DNA of 31,154 bases from Trichomonas tenax (taxonomy: Eukaryota; Parabasalia; Trichomonadida; Trichomonadidae): contig JALKBU010000607.1 in NCBI GenBank assembly GCA_023091735.1, positions 1-31,154 of the forward strand, in the 5' to 3' direction. The stretch's first letter is position 1, and the number at the start of each line of letters is the position of its first letter. This document shows, in pieces, positions 1 to 9,075 of the stretch. Below the pieces are notes generated by a model. The model saw nothing but the letters and a program-made list of their open reading frames with translations, searched no databases and was not told the DNA's origin. The translations under genes were made by a program, and so were the position numbers.

Positions 1-502
1 ATCGTATATTTTTGGACGATTTGTAATGCAATCAATGATTTGATAGATATATAGACTGTGTCACTTATACCACTGGATAGACAACTATCAATAAGTACAT
101 GAAAGTACTTTCAAATCGAAAAAATATGCATCAGATAAAAAGTTATGAATGTCGCGGGACTACACCGCAGAAGGAAAAATGCTGCCTTTACAGCTCCCTC
201 AATTCACCTAAAAGTTCATGAAAATTTTGTTTTCCATTGTGAATGATATATGATACAACAAGCGAATACATTTTGTATTGCTTTGGATGCTAAATAACAG
301 AACGCTTTGAAAACGAAAAAAAAAAGATCTCATCAAAAATTCAATAATCTTCGATTCTCATGCTAATTATGCTTAGTGTAATATTCACTTCTTCAGAATA
401 TGATGAATAGAAAGAACTAATGATTGAGTATTTAGGGTTATTTCACTTTTCTTTGTCAAAAAATAAAATGTTTTCGGAAATTTTGTTCTAGAGAATATTT
501 AA
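1..502. other. Intergenic, no gene recognised
   Basis: This AT-rich stretch leads up to the first BspA-like fragment. It holds one patch of visibly higher GC content at about 145-215 with a 33-codon open frame (145-246), which I do not recognise and consider probably non-coding. An initiator-like TCACTTTTC lies at 443-451, about 50 bases before the ATG at 503, which is further than the usual trichomonad leader. Confidence 0.5.
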
Positions 503-886
503 ATGTCAATTGTTTCTGACGGAAATACGGTCACCCAAATTGCATGGACTACAGATGCTGTCATTACAATTCCATCGAATATTGAAAGAATTGCAGCTAA
601 TTGCTTGAAAGTGCAAATAGGAAGTATTGCGTTCGAAGCAAATAGTCAACTGAAACTCCTTGATCAAAATGCATTTAGAAATTCGCGTTTTTCATCATTT
701 GATTTTTCAAATTGCAAATTATTGCTTTCAATTTCGATTTTGTGTTTCTACTCATTTACAAATATGTCTAAAATAGTTTTCCTTATGGATGGAAAATTAG
801 AATTAATCGATCAAGGCGCTTTCATTTATTGTTATTCATTAGTTCAATTTTCGCAGCTGCCAACTTTAAAGAGGTTAGAAGATTAA
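503..886 (+). pseudogene. BspA-like LRR_5 surface protein, 5' fragment
   Basis: This frame of 127 residues matches the N-terminal half of the intact gene at 3299-4108 nearly residue for residue. Both start MSI(V/I)..GNT(V/I)TQI, share an AVITI stretch, then GSI(A/T)FE(A/V)NSQLK, and later carry an IDQGAF block. Such repeats are the LRR_5 type of BspA-like proteins, which form very large surface and secreted families in trichomonads. The frame stops just after the first repeats, so the C-terminal half is missing. Sequence after 886 is unrelated in this frame, so I read it as a 5' gene fragment. It still has an intact start, so a short expressed product cannot be excluded. Confidence 0.75.
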
Positions 887-1103
887 TGCCTTTGAATATA
901 CCAAGTTTCACAATACTTTAGCCACTCTCCCTGCCTTTTCGGATGTTTACATGTCATATTGTCAGATTCATTTTTTTAATGGATGGTTCAACGCTGTTTA
1001 CCCTAAACTCATATGTAAACTGCAAGCTGAGGCTTTTCCGCATGAATTAACGCATACCATGCAATACATGAGTACCAATAAACTTCAAAAAATCAGCTCA
1101 TAA
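879..1103 (+). pseudogene. Gene scrap with HELTHxxQ motif
   Basis: A 74-codon open frame begins right after an in-frame TAG and overlaps the end of the preceding BspA-like fragment in another frame. The first methionine is at 951. It does not look like LRR_5 sequence. At 1041-1064 it encodes HELTHTMQ, which has the form HExxHxxQ. HExxH is the zinc-binding motif of many metallopeptidases, and HExxHxxQ occurs in DUF4157-type domains. The frame is too short for a whole enzyme, so at best this is a relic of an inserted or neighbouring gene. The motif could also be chance. Confidence 0.3.
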
Positions 1104-1999
1104 ATTACGTAATTTCTTCATATCTCACAAATTCATACGATGATCATTAATTTTGACTTCAAGTTCTCCAAATAAATTGTATACACTATCTACTTCTGTA
1201 ATAAAAATATTATCATACCATTAACAATTTTAGGTTCAAAATTATTCAATCACGAAAAACAATAATTTCTCATATTTGAGTGCAGAATCGCAAAATACAG
1301 GCGAATTCTAGCACCTCCATACGCAGAACATCAATCAAATCCAACAAAACGTTGAAATTTTACTGATGATTTTAACAAAATAATGATGATTACGCTTATT
1401 CATGTAAATTTAATTCTTTCAGTGTTATTAGTATCATACAAGGAATCATCTGCTTAATTATAACTACTAAAACAATATATAAATAAATCATCAGATCTTA
1501 GTAAAAACTTTAATGTAATTCATTGGGTAGTATTTGAAATTAAATATTTTCATAATGTGGAACATTTTCACTATGTAATACTCCTTAATCTAACGTTTTT
1601 CAAAAATGAATGAAAAAAATTGAAAATGTCTATTTTAACGATTTGCTCAATCAGCATTCATTATGTAATAATTATAAAATCCAAGTCATTATTCGGATTT
1701 CATTTTCTCCATCTTAAACGTTTGAAACAAAATAAATCTTTTGTTTCGATCAGAGAAATATTTTCTGCATATTTGAGCCATTCTAACTAATATATAAATA
1801 GTATCCACTAACTATGGAGAAATGATATTCAATTAAAAGCATGATAAATGAACTAATAATAAATTACAATATATAATTTTCCTGCCGAATGAGCAGGATA
1901 TGGTATTTTTTGACATCACTATGCCATGTATATCTTATATATAATGCATTTCATGTAATTTAATTTTTTTTTCGACAAAAAGAAAATGAAAAAAATAAA
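1104..1999. other. Intergenic, no gene recognised
   Basis: This very AT-rich sequence has stop codons in all frames and no protein similarity that I can see. It separates the 5' BspA-like fragment from the tRNA-like element and the 3' BspA-like fragments. Near its right end (about 1960-1999) are homopolymeric T and A runs that would read as oligo-T downstream of the minus-strand tRNA-like element. Confidence 0.5.
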
Positions 2000-2071
2000 A
2001 AAGCTTTCCAGGAGTCGAACCAATGGCTAATATAACATTTAGCATTAACTAAACCACAACACTATAATTCA
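2000..2071 (-). tRNA. Degenerate tRNA-like element (pseudo-tRNA)
   Basis: On the minus strand, GGTTCGACTCC (plus 2011-2021) fits the B-box consensus GGTTCGANTCC exactly. TAGTGTTGTGG (plus 2054-2064) fits the A-box TRGYNNARNGG with one mismatch. Their spacing gives a 72-nt tRNA-sized unit. Between them is a perfect 5-bp stem GCTAA/TTAGC with an 8-nt loop ATGTTATA, where a normal anticodon loop has 7; the loop contains GTT, which would read Asn. The acceptor arms do not pair and the T stem has two mismatches. Oligo-T follows the 3' end, as after a pol III gene. I read it as a decayed tRNA or a tRNA-derived element, not a working tRNA. Confidence 0.4.
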
Positions 2072-2144
2072 ACATTCACCAGTGTTATTCAATAGTGACA
2101 CTAAAAATCTTGTTTACAGAAAGTTGACTCAAAAAGGAAAAAAC

Positions 2145-2583
2145 GCACCAGAGATGTTTCGAACAACCAAACTTTAATCAAAATTCCTGACACTCCCTGC
2201 TTTAGACCTGTGGCTAAAGTATTGTGAAACTGGGTATATTGGAAATTTAGCATTTTTGAATGCAATTCTTTGAAGCAATTAATAATACCAGAAACAGTGA
2301 AATATATAGGAAGGAAGCTATTTATGGCTGCAAAGACGCCAAAAGAAATAACTATTCTATCATTTGATCCACAATTTGGAACAAATTCTTTTGTAATAGA
2401 CGGTTTAACAGCTTCGCATATTTTCTATATTCGCATAAAATTAGTAAAAGAAAAAACTATTGCAATCAAGCCCAGGTATTACAATTTCAAATGTACATTT
2501 ATTTGATGCTCCATGCTCTGTAAAATGCATGAATTATTTTCAATATTACAAATTCTCAATTGCAATTTTTATTTATCTTTGAA
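2145..2583 (+). pseudogene. BspA-like LRR_5 protein, frameshifted 3' fragment
   Basis: Three reading frames together match the C-terminal half of the intact gene at 3299-4108. An HQRCF block near 2148 resembles its DQGAF block, a GYIGNLAF segment near 2230 resembles YLGDLTF, and LKQLIIPETVKYIG follows from about 2270. The end reads GITISNVHLFDAPCSV and then CMNYFQYYKFSIAIFIYL before the TGA near 2581. Frame changes are needed near 2255 and again near 2468. The block overlaps in content with the 5' fragment at 503-886, because both contain the DQGAF region, so these are probably remains of two different copies rather than one split gene. Confidence 0.7.
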
Positions 2584-2744
2584 AAATAACAAGAACATGA
2601 TATGAACAAAAGTTATAAATGTGATTCAACATGACATTAACAAAAGTTAATTTTATTCGAAGCAAAAAGAAACATGAAAAAGATACACTTTATCAGTTTG
2701 AATTTAAAACTTAGAAATTGCCATGCACTCCGATTTACCAATGC

Positions 2745-3060
2745 TTATTTCTGTTAGTAACACGAATGACAAAGTTCAAATTATGGATCTGTTTTCTATG
2801 CTTGCACTAGTTTTATTCCTCCAAAAGGATCAATTGAATTTCAGGTAACTTAACATTCTTTGGGAGTACAGTTTTGAAGCAATTAACAATTCCAGAGAAT
2901 ACATTTACACCTATAGATGTTAATGTCAATATGAGTGACTCTGTTTTCTTTTACGTTTGATCCACACCAACCATTACATATCAGAATATCCATCTGTTTG
3001 GCATTCCTTGCAGTGCCATCAGCATGAAATAATTTTAGTATTTTATATATTATAAATATA
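2745..3060 (+). pseudogene. BspA-like LRR_5 protein, second 3' fragment with deletions
   Basis: Several blocks are nearly identical at DNA level to the 3' part of the intact copy at 3720-4075, for example around 2860-2905 and 2960-3025. The intervening parts are lost by internal deletion and the frame is broken by stops. Similarity runs past the stop into the 3' flank: the stretch after about 3065 (actcctaaataagattcat) resembles the flank after 4108. The duplicated unit therefore included non-coding sequence, and the close match suggests a fairly recent duplication. Confidence 0.7.
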
Positions 3061-3211
3061 TCTTTGAGTATACTCCTAAATAAGATTCATAATGAGCAAT
3101 GATTCGCTAATATTTCAATAAAAAGCTAAGAATTATTTCAAAGTAATCAGCATATACAGCACATTGATGTTGATGCCTGTAGCAAATACATTTACTGATT
3201 TTAAAGATATT

Positions 3212-3243
3212 GACATGTAAAACCATAAATTGCCATGTAAATA
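3212..3243 (-). promoter_or_regulatory. Pair of TTTACATG-type motifs upstream of BspA-like gene
   Basis: Two inverted copies of the recurring motif, GACATGTAAAA (3212) and GCCATGTAAATA (3232), lie 20 bases apart and 55-90 bases before the ATG at 3299. The same motif occurs near three other genes in this window. Regulatory function is inferred only from recurrence and position. Confidence 0.35.
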
Positions 3244-3298
3244 CTTAAACATCAGTTACTTTAAATGCTGATTTTAGAGCATTTACGCCAATATATAA

Positions 3299-4108
3299 AT
3301 GTCAATTATTGCTAATGGAAATACAATCACACAGATTACGAGTTCAACCAATGCTGTTATTACAATTGCCGCAAATTATGATACAATTATTTCAAATTGT
3401 TCTTCAAAACAAAAAGGAAGCATTACATTTGAAGTAAATAGCCAACTAAAGAAATTAGAACAAGAAGCTTTCCAAGAATCGTATTTCACATCGATAAATT
3501 TTTCGAATTGCAATTTATTGCCTTATATTCCTGTTTGGTGCTTCAGACAGTGCATATATTTGACTTCAATCATTCTCCCAAAAGATGGAATACTTGAATA
3601 CATAGATCAAGGCGCATTTTACGCAAATAATGCATTGACCCAAATTACATTTCCACGAAGTCTCAAAAAGACTATGGATTGTGGAATGATTGCTGGAGCT
3701 GTTTTTCACGGCTGCATACGGTTATGCTCTGTACTCATTCCTCCAAATGGATCATTTGAATATCTTGGTGACTTAACATTCTATGAGTGCACAGTTTTGA
3801 AACAATTGACTATTCCAGAGACTGTTAAATACATTGGCAAGAGCATATTTTGTAATACCTTTACATCTAGAGAAGTCACTATTCTGACAAGCAATTGTAA
3901 ATTTGCATTAAACTCATTTTTACAAGATGAAATGACTAACTCTGTTTTCTTTTACGTTCGCAACAGTTTTATTCGTGACCGATTATTCAAATCAACACCA
4001 ACCATTACATATCAGAACATCCATCTATTTGGCATTCCTTGCAGTGCCATCAGCATCAAATATTTCCAATATTTTAGAATATCTTATTCCATTTTTATTT
4101 ATCTATGA
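3299..4108 (+). CDS. BspA-like leucine-rich repeat (LRR_5) surface protein
   Basis: This is the only intact BspA-like gene in the window, at 269 residues. LRR_5 repeats run through most of the protein, with recurrent patterns such as LKKLEQEAFQESYFTSINFSNC, LEYIDQGAFYANNALTQITFP and LKQLTIPETVKYIGKSIF. The N-terminal MSI..GNT block is shared with the fragment at 503-886, and the aromatic C-terminus (KYFQYFRISYSIFIYL) with the fragment ending at 2583. In trichomonads such proteins are abundant, many are surface-exposed, and they are proposed to bind host or microbial surfaces. I see no clear signal peptide or membrane anchor, which is common for short family members. The start is supported by the shared N-terminus of the paralogue. 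Its function here is unknown. Confidence 0.85.
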   Translation: MSIIANGNTITQITSSTNAVITIAANYDTIISNCSSKQKGSITFEVNSQLKKLEQEAFQESYFTSINFSNCNLLPYIPVWCFRQCIYLTSIILPKDGILEYIDQGAFYANNALTQITFPRSLKKTMDCGMIAGAVFHGCIRLCSVLIPPNGSFEYLGDLTFYECTVLKQLTIPETVKYIGKSIFCNTFTSREVTILTSNCKFALNSFLQDEMTNSVFFYVRNSFIRDRLFKSTPTITYQNIHLFGIPCSAISIKYFQYFRISYSIFIYL

Positions 4109-4565
4109 GAATACTCCTAAATTAGATTCATAGCTCTTTCAAAAAATATTGCTTTTATCTTCTTATAATGTGCTATGTTTCAGCATATACACCAACTATT
4201 ATATATCTATGAGAATATTAATATATAAAGATCAGAGATTTGCTTTTTTAGCACGGTAAATATAGAAACAATAAATGAAAATCCAAATGATCTCCGAATC
4301 ATTTATGAATCTAGAGTAACCTTTGACTCAGATGAAATGATTTAATAAATAGCTTAATGAAAACTTTAATTTTTGAGTTTGAAGAAAAAAAATTCCCAAG
4401 AATTGCCGTCACGCCCGTAAATAACAATTGTTTAAAATCAATTTTTCTGCAAAAATAATTTACAAACCATATTATATTTTTGAAAAATCTAAAAGTATTA
4501 GCAATGAATTTTTAAAATAATAGCATTAAAACAAAACCTAAAATATGTCCATTTTAAAATTTTAA
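4109..4565. other. Intergenic, no gene recognised
   Basis: The first part resembles the 3' flank of the truncated BspA-like copy at about 3060-3095. The rest is AT-rich and shows no gene. An initiator-like TCCATTTT sits at 4548-4555, about 10-15 bases before the next start codon. Confidence 0.5.
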
Positions 4566-5852
4566 ATGAATGATTTAGAGCCTTTTGCGAGAGCTCTGCT
4601 TGAAAAAAGACGATTAAACAGGCAGCAACCGAACGAAAATCCAAAGCCTCCTCAGAGCCAGAGGAACTACGAAGTAAAACAGTCTTCATACAGCCAAAAT
4701 AACGAAGATGATGAAGCAAACGGATCGTACAATCAAGAATACTACGAAAAGCCAAAACACCGCAAAAACGATGTCAGGCGCCAAAAATTAAAAGATGAAG
4801 ACGAAGATTCAGAAATTGAACAATATAAACAAATGATTTATGCACTCAAAAACAAGAACAGATCACTCAAAACGAAGATTCTATTGCTACAAAACGAGTT
4901 ACAAGATGCAAAACAAAGAGAAGATGACAATGATCCATATTTAGCGTCAGAAAACGAAGATTTACGTGCACAACTTAAACAAGAACGCGTAAATAACAAA
5001 TTGGCACAAGAAAGAATCCGAGTTCTCGAGAATGACATTAAATCTAAGGAACAAATTATTAAAACTAAAGATTTGATGATTGTTCATTTACAGAACGCTT
5101 GCAAACAACAAGCAAATGAATACGCAAAGGTTGCTGACCAACTTAAACTTCACATTTCCGGATTTAATTTTCCATCAAAACAATTTAATGCGCCAGCCGA
5201 CAATTTCAATAACGATTATAGATTTAGAGAACCTCCGAACGCGTTCAACAACAAAAATAGCAGAAATGACTATTTCAACAAATTCGAAAAACCATCTTTC
5301 AACTATAATCAAGGTAAAGATGAATTCATGGATGCCTTCGATGAGCCAAAGAACGACAGCCCACCACAGTATGGCTTCAACGATCGTAATTTCGATGACA
5401 AATTCGATAATTTCAGTGAAAAACCACCGAAGAATTCAGATCCTCCTATCTTCGATGAGCCACCGGTTCAGCCCAAGAGAGCACCACCAGCGAAGAAAGT
5501 GGACGTCCCTGATGGCTTCCAGGGCGGAAACTATTCGGAAGACATGCCCGTTGGCGCTGGAGGAATGGCGAGAGCTACCGATAGATTTTCTGATAAATTC
5601 TCGGACAGATTCTCGAAACAGGAAAATCAGAATGACGAATCATTCGACTCTTTCTCTAATGCCAATGTTGAGGACATCAGGAGAGAGATAGATAAGCTTT
5701 TGCCGAGGAAAGCAGAACTCGAAAGAAAGCTCAATTTAGCAGTTCCAAAGGGAAGTCAGCAGAGAGACAGAGAACAGATCGAGGCTGAGTTTGATAAGAT
5801 AAATAAGCAGATTTCTCGTCTCAAATTGAAGCTGAGACAGATGTCGCACTAG
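4566..5852 (+). CDS. Coiled-coil protein of unknown function
   Basis: The 428-residue product has three parts. Residues 1-80 are polar and proline/glutamine-rich. Residues about 80-195 form a long charged heptad region, probably a coiled coil. Residues about 200-365 are low complexity, rich in Asn, Phe, Asp and Pro with short FDEPP- and F(S/N)DKF-like repeats, and probably disordered. A basic C-terminal helix (about 370-428, REIDKLLPRKAELERKL onward) ends at a TAG. I do not recognise the family. The layout suggests a scaffold or cytoskeletal protein, but this is inference. The gene is convergent with the enkurin gene. A CCATTTT element lies close to the ATG and may be a weak initiator. Confidence 0.85.
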   Translation: MNDLEPFARALLEKRRLNRQQPNENPKPPQSQRNYEVKQSSYSQNNEDDEANGSYNQEYYEKPKHRKNDVRRQKLKDEDEDSEIEQYKQMIYALKNKNRSLKTKILLLQNELQDAKQREDDNDPYLASENEDLRAQLKQERVNNKLAQERIRVLENDIKSKEQIIKTKDLMIVHLQNACKQQANEYAKVADQLKLHISGFNFPSKQFNAPADNFNNDYRFREPPNAFNNKNSRNDYFNKFEKPSFNYNQGKDEFMDAFDEPKNDSPPQYGFNDRNFDDKFDNFSEKPPKNSDPPIFDEPPVQPKRAPPAKKVDVPDGFQGGNYSEDMPVGAGGMARATDRFSDKFSDRFSKQENQNDESFDSFSNANVEDIRREIDKLLPRKAELERKLNLAVPKGSQQRDREQIEAEFDKINKQISRLKLKLRQMSH

Positions 5853-6130
5853 AAAACAAGGTTTGTAAAATAATATAGTATTTCGAAAAATAATTAATTA
5901 TTTTCATGAATCAGCAGTTTTTTTGCTTATCAACGAAACAAACAAATGCAAAGATGCTTATATGAATCAAATGTGAACAAATCGAAATTCAGTGATTTGA
6001 ACAAAATATCAAAAATATTATAGATATAGATTGATTTAGAAATTGAATAGTTTAGTTCGAAATAAAGTTGGTTAATAGTATATAATGGTTTTAAAAACAC
6101 TTACAAAGAAAAGAAATATAGATATAATGA

Positions 6131-6862
6131 TTATGTTTCTGTGATGTAAACATTTGGCCGCTCGAAAGTCTTGATATCGGCCTCGAGCCGTGCAGCTTCG
6201 CGCTCCATCTCCTCCTTCTTGCGGCGGAACGATAGATTGTCCTGTCCGAAGCTGAGCGAAGCATAACGTTTCTTGTTTTCCGCGAGATTTGCGTACAAAC
6301 CATTGAGAATCTCAATGCGCTCTTCCTCAGAAAGAAGGCGGCAGCGTGTTTCTGTGTCTTCTGGCATCATCGATTCTCTTACGTTATCCCAATATTCAGC
6401 TTCATCAGCGGCCTCCTTCTTCACGCGCTCCATGTAAGCAGGAACCCCACCATAATCTGGCTTATCAGTGTACCATGTCTGTAGCTTCTCTGGATGAAGC
6501 TTTCTGGTCTTCGGCGCCTGCTTCCAGTTCTCGAGAATGAAGTTGCGCTTCTTGGGGCTCTTTATTTTCTGTATTTCAGTCGCTTTTGGAACAGGTGGCT
6601 TATTAAGGCCCTGATTTCCTTTAGGAATAGTCCTTGTTTGCGGTGGCAATTCTCTCTTTGAGATCGTTTCTCCCTTCTTGAGGAAGTTCTTAGGAGCGCG
6701 CTTGATCGTATCTGGATGTGGTCCCATTGTCGCGTGTGAGAGCTTCTTCGCAGTCATGAACTGCGCCTGGTCCTGGAACTTGCTCTTGTGGAGCGGCTCC
6801 TTGACAATGACCGGCGGAGGCTTCGGGATTAAGTTGTAAATACACTCTTCCTCGTCAAACAT
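6131..6862 (-). CDS. ENKUR: Enkurin-domain axonemal protein
   Basis: The 243-residue product matches enkurin along its length. It has the N-terminal signature CIYNLIPKPPP (residues 7-17), a basic proline-rich middle with MGPHPDTIKRAPKNFLKK (46-63), and the C-terminal enkurin domain (about 136-241), which includes DYGGVPAYMERVKKE, LLSEEERIEILNGLYANL and a final coiled helix ending FERPNVYI. Enkurin (FAP106 in Chlamydomonas) is a microtubule inner protein of ciliary doublets; the animal protein also binds calmodulin and TRPC channels. The length is close to that of animal enkurin. A role in the trichomonad flagellar axoneme is the natural inference. The start is fixed by the conserved CIYNLIP block and by an initiator six bases upstream. 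Confidence 0.93.
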   Translation of the reverse strand: MFDEEECIYNLIPKPPPVIVKEPLHKSKFQDQAQFMTAKKLSHATMGPHPDTIKRAPKNFLKKGETISKRELPPQTRTIPKGNQGLNKPPVPKATEIQKIKSPKKRNFILENWKQAPKTRKLHPEKLQTWYTDKPDYGGVPAYMERVKKEAADEAEYWDNVRESMMPEDTETRCRLLSEEERIEILNGLYANLAENKKRYASLSFGQDNLSFRRKKEEMEREAARLEADIKTFERPNVYITET

Positions 6863-6870
6863 GAAAATGA
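6863..6870 (-). promoter_or_regulatory. Initiator (Inr) of the enkurin gene
   Basis: TCATTTTC on the minus strand runs directly into the start codon. It fits the trichomonad Inr, TCA(+1)Py(T/A), and would give a 6-nt leader from the A of TCA to the ATG. Very short leaders are typical of trichomonad mRNAs. Confidence 0.6.
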
Positions 6871-7421
6871 TAATAACGTTTTTTATTTACAAAATTCATT
6901 ATTGAATATTTTGTATGAGGTCCCTCAAAATTATTCTTTTTGATTTTTTAAAACTCATTTCTCGATAACACAAAGACCAAATCAAAAAATATTTTGAATA
7001 TATAATGTATACACATAACCCATTTATTATCCAAAGTTTCAGATATTGTAACTTAGTATAATTTTACGCAGAATTTGATTGCTGTTTGTAGACAGAATAA
7101 CAAGGTTTGACCAATATGTTTATTGTCATATTATAAAGCATCAAACACTATTGGTTATTTTACAAAGGTAATGCCATTTCAACGTAATTCAATAATAAAA
7201 TGAAATGTTTATATTCATATCAGATTTTGATGCATTCTATTAAATCGATTCATTCAATAAACATCTCGATGGGCGTAATTAGACGAAAGTATCTACCACA
7301 AGAAGCAGGGTTTCTTATTTATCAAGCTTGATGAACAATGAATATTCAAAATATTAGGTATTAATCGCTTTGTTTTGCTTAAAAGATATTGATAAATGAT
7401 ATAACAAAAAACTATATTTAT
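6871..7421. other. Intergenic, no gene recognised
   Basis: AT-rich spacer between the 5' end of the enkurin gene and the 3' end of the acid phosphatase gene. A slightly GC-richer patch at about 7255-7325 has a 22-codon minus-strand frame, too short to call. I see no RNA gene. Confidence 0.5.
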
Positions 7422-8597
7422 TCATATAGAAATCTCTAAACAGTGTTGAGCCCTTGGTTCTGCCCATTGCCTAAACTGATCAAACCTGATTAGTGTGGTT
7501 CCGAATTGAGAGACATTGATAGGTTCGCCATTGAAAATGATACGAACATACATAACTCCTCTTTGATCTTCCCAAAGCTCAACAACCATAGCTGATGCAT
7601 AAGGAGGAACGTAATCACGCTTTTCACCAATAAACGCCATAAAGGCGGCCATTGTAAGGTCGTGAGCGCTGATGTGTGTGAATTTGATCTCTGATCTTGA
7701 ACCAATAACTTGATCCATCATTTTTATCATGTGTCTGAGTGTTGGAGAAAATGGAACTTCTGCACGATAAGCATAAAGGTCGTAGTAATAGTACGCCAAG
7801 ACTTTTTGGCAAACATTAAATATATCTTCTGTGAATAATTCAGGAACTTCATCGAATGCGCATTTGAGTCCAATAATATAATCGCAAATAGAAGTCAATC
7901 CAGAATTGCGTTTTGGAATGTTTGCAATCTTTGGAATCTTTCCTAACTTGGGCCAATTATCATCCAAAAATTGCTTCGTTTCTGGAGATTTTCTGAAATC
8001 TGCAAAAGCTTGTGACATCTCTTTGCAGAATGCTCCGCCAGGAAATAATGAAGAATATCCACTAATTGCGGTTTGAATATTCAAAACTTCATTATCACTG
8101 CGAGGAGGATATAAACCAGCGATAAATGACTGGGCACTTTTAATAGTTCTTTCGTATGGCGATGAAATGAACATGAATTGCGTTGGGTCCAAATTTTCAG
8201 GAATAAATTTAAGCTTTTCTACATAATGTTTTCTTGCTTCTTGGCCAAGCCTGAAGTGCTGATTCATGCCCGTAAGTGTTAAATCGCCTGCTTTGCAACT
8301 TTCAGGTAGATCGACGAATCTTGGGTCCACAACTTGTCTATATCTGCGATAGTGTGTCTCAGGAGAAGCCTCGAAGTTACCCGCAAGTGCATCTTCGCTA
8401 TCACAGGTCCAATTATTTGTTGCATTAAACTGAGAAAAAATCATATTTGGAGCTCGTTGGCCGTGGCGTGTAATTACTTGGACATAGCGAAGTTTCATCC
8501 CTTCTACTCGATCTGCGAACTTTGGTTTGAAGCTACAGACATCAGGGATCGAGTAAATTAAATCAAAAAACAAACAAAGCATTTTGAAAAGTAACAA
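7422..8597 (-). CDS. Secreted/lysosomal histidine acid phosphatase
   Basis: The 391-residue product belongs to the branch 2 histidine phosphatases (acid phosphatase/phytase family), which hydrolyse phosphomonoesters through a phosphohistidine. The catalytic motif RHGQRAP is at residues 44-50, with the nucleophile His45. The distal HD pair (AHD, about 311-313) supplies the second catalytic histidine and proton donor. A conserved SPYERTIKSAQSF block lies between them. The N-terminus is hydrophobic (about residues 1-20) and looks like a signal peptide, so the enzyme is probably secreted or lysosomal. Trichomonads have abundant acid phosphatase activity. The length fits the family. The gene is divergent from the Ada2-like gene and shares with it an upstream region rich in TTTACATG motifs. 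Confidence 0.93.
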   Translation of the reverse strand: MLLFKMLCLFFDLIYSIPDVCSFKPKFADRVEGMKLRYVQVITRHGQRAPNMIFSQFNATNNWTCDSEDALAGNFEASPETHYRRYRQVVDPRFVDLPESCKAGDLTLTGMNQHFRLGQEARKHYVEKLKFIPENLDPTQFMFISSPYERTIKSAQSFIAGLYPPRSDNEVLNIQTAISGYSSLFPGGAFCKEMSQAFADFRKSPETKQFLDDNWPKLGKIPKIANIPKRNSGLTSICDYIIGLKCAFDEVPELFTEDIFNVCQKVLAYYYYDLYAYRAEVPFSPTLRHMIKMMDQVIGSRSEIKFTHISAHDLTMAAFMAFIGEKRDYVPPYASAMVVELWEDQRGVMYVRIIFNGEPINVSQFGTTLIRFDQFRQWAEPRAQHCLEISI

Positions 8598-9075
8598 AAG
8601 TCAATTTGACGACAAATTCCAAATGTCAAATTTCTCGATTTACATGACAAAATTCTAATATTTACATGACAAAATTTTAATTACATTAGTTCTTTTGATT
8701 TGATGCTTTCATTGAGTTATTCATGAATGAAAGTTACTTGCTGTTAAATGCAGAGAATTATAGCAAGTTTTCGAGATGTGAAAGTATAAGTTTTTATCTA
8801 AAATACCTTCTTACTTGATGGAGTTTCTCGAAAACTGACTTGTAAAATTTACAATCCGACATGTAAATTTGTTACACTTTCTAGAAAAGGAAAAATATCC
8901 ATTTGTAAGAGAGTGGGAAGAGTGTACTTTTAACATTTAGATTCACCTACAATAAGTACTTCAATTACCACTAATAGACATTTCTAAATAATCAATTCAC
9001 TACTAGTTTGGCTTAATTTTTAAAATATTTGAGTCTTTTACAAAAAAATTTACATGACAATTTTATCAAGTTTAC
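8598..9075. promoter_or_regulatory. Divergent intergenic region with TTTACATGACAA motifs
   Basis: This region separates two divergent genes and should hold both promoters. TTTACATGACAA occurs at 8639-8650, 8661-8672 and 9049-9060. TTTACATGCCAG at 9071-9082 includes the Ada2 start codon. An inverted copy, GACATGTAAATT, is at 8858-8869. Copies near each gene are spaced 22 bases apart. Three exact 12-mers within 430 bases are unlikely by chance even in AT-rich DNA. No open frame of note lies here. Confidence 0.5.

Noticed and set aside
1780..1815. ACTAAC-like sequences as possible intron branch/3' splice signals
   Set aside because: They are not followed by ACACAG, and no 5' splice consensus or split coding sequence surrounds them.
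5080..5691. 203-codon frame inside the coiled-coil gene
   Set aside because: Shadow frame of a low-complexity coding region; composition is rich in Met, Ser, Thr and Arg without any domain.
7255..7330. 22-codon minus-strand frame in a GC-richer patch
   Set aside because: Too short, starts right after a stop, and no family is recognised.
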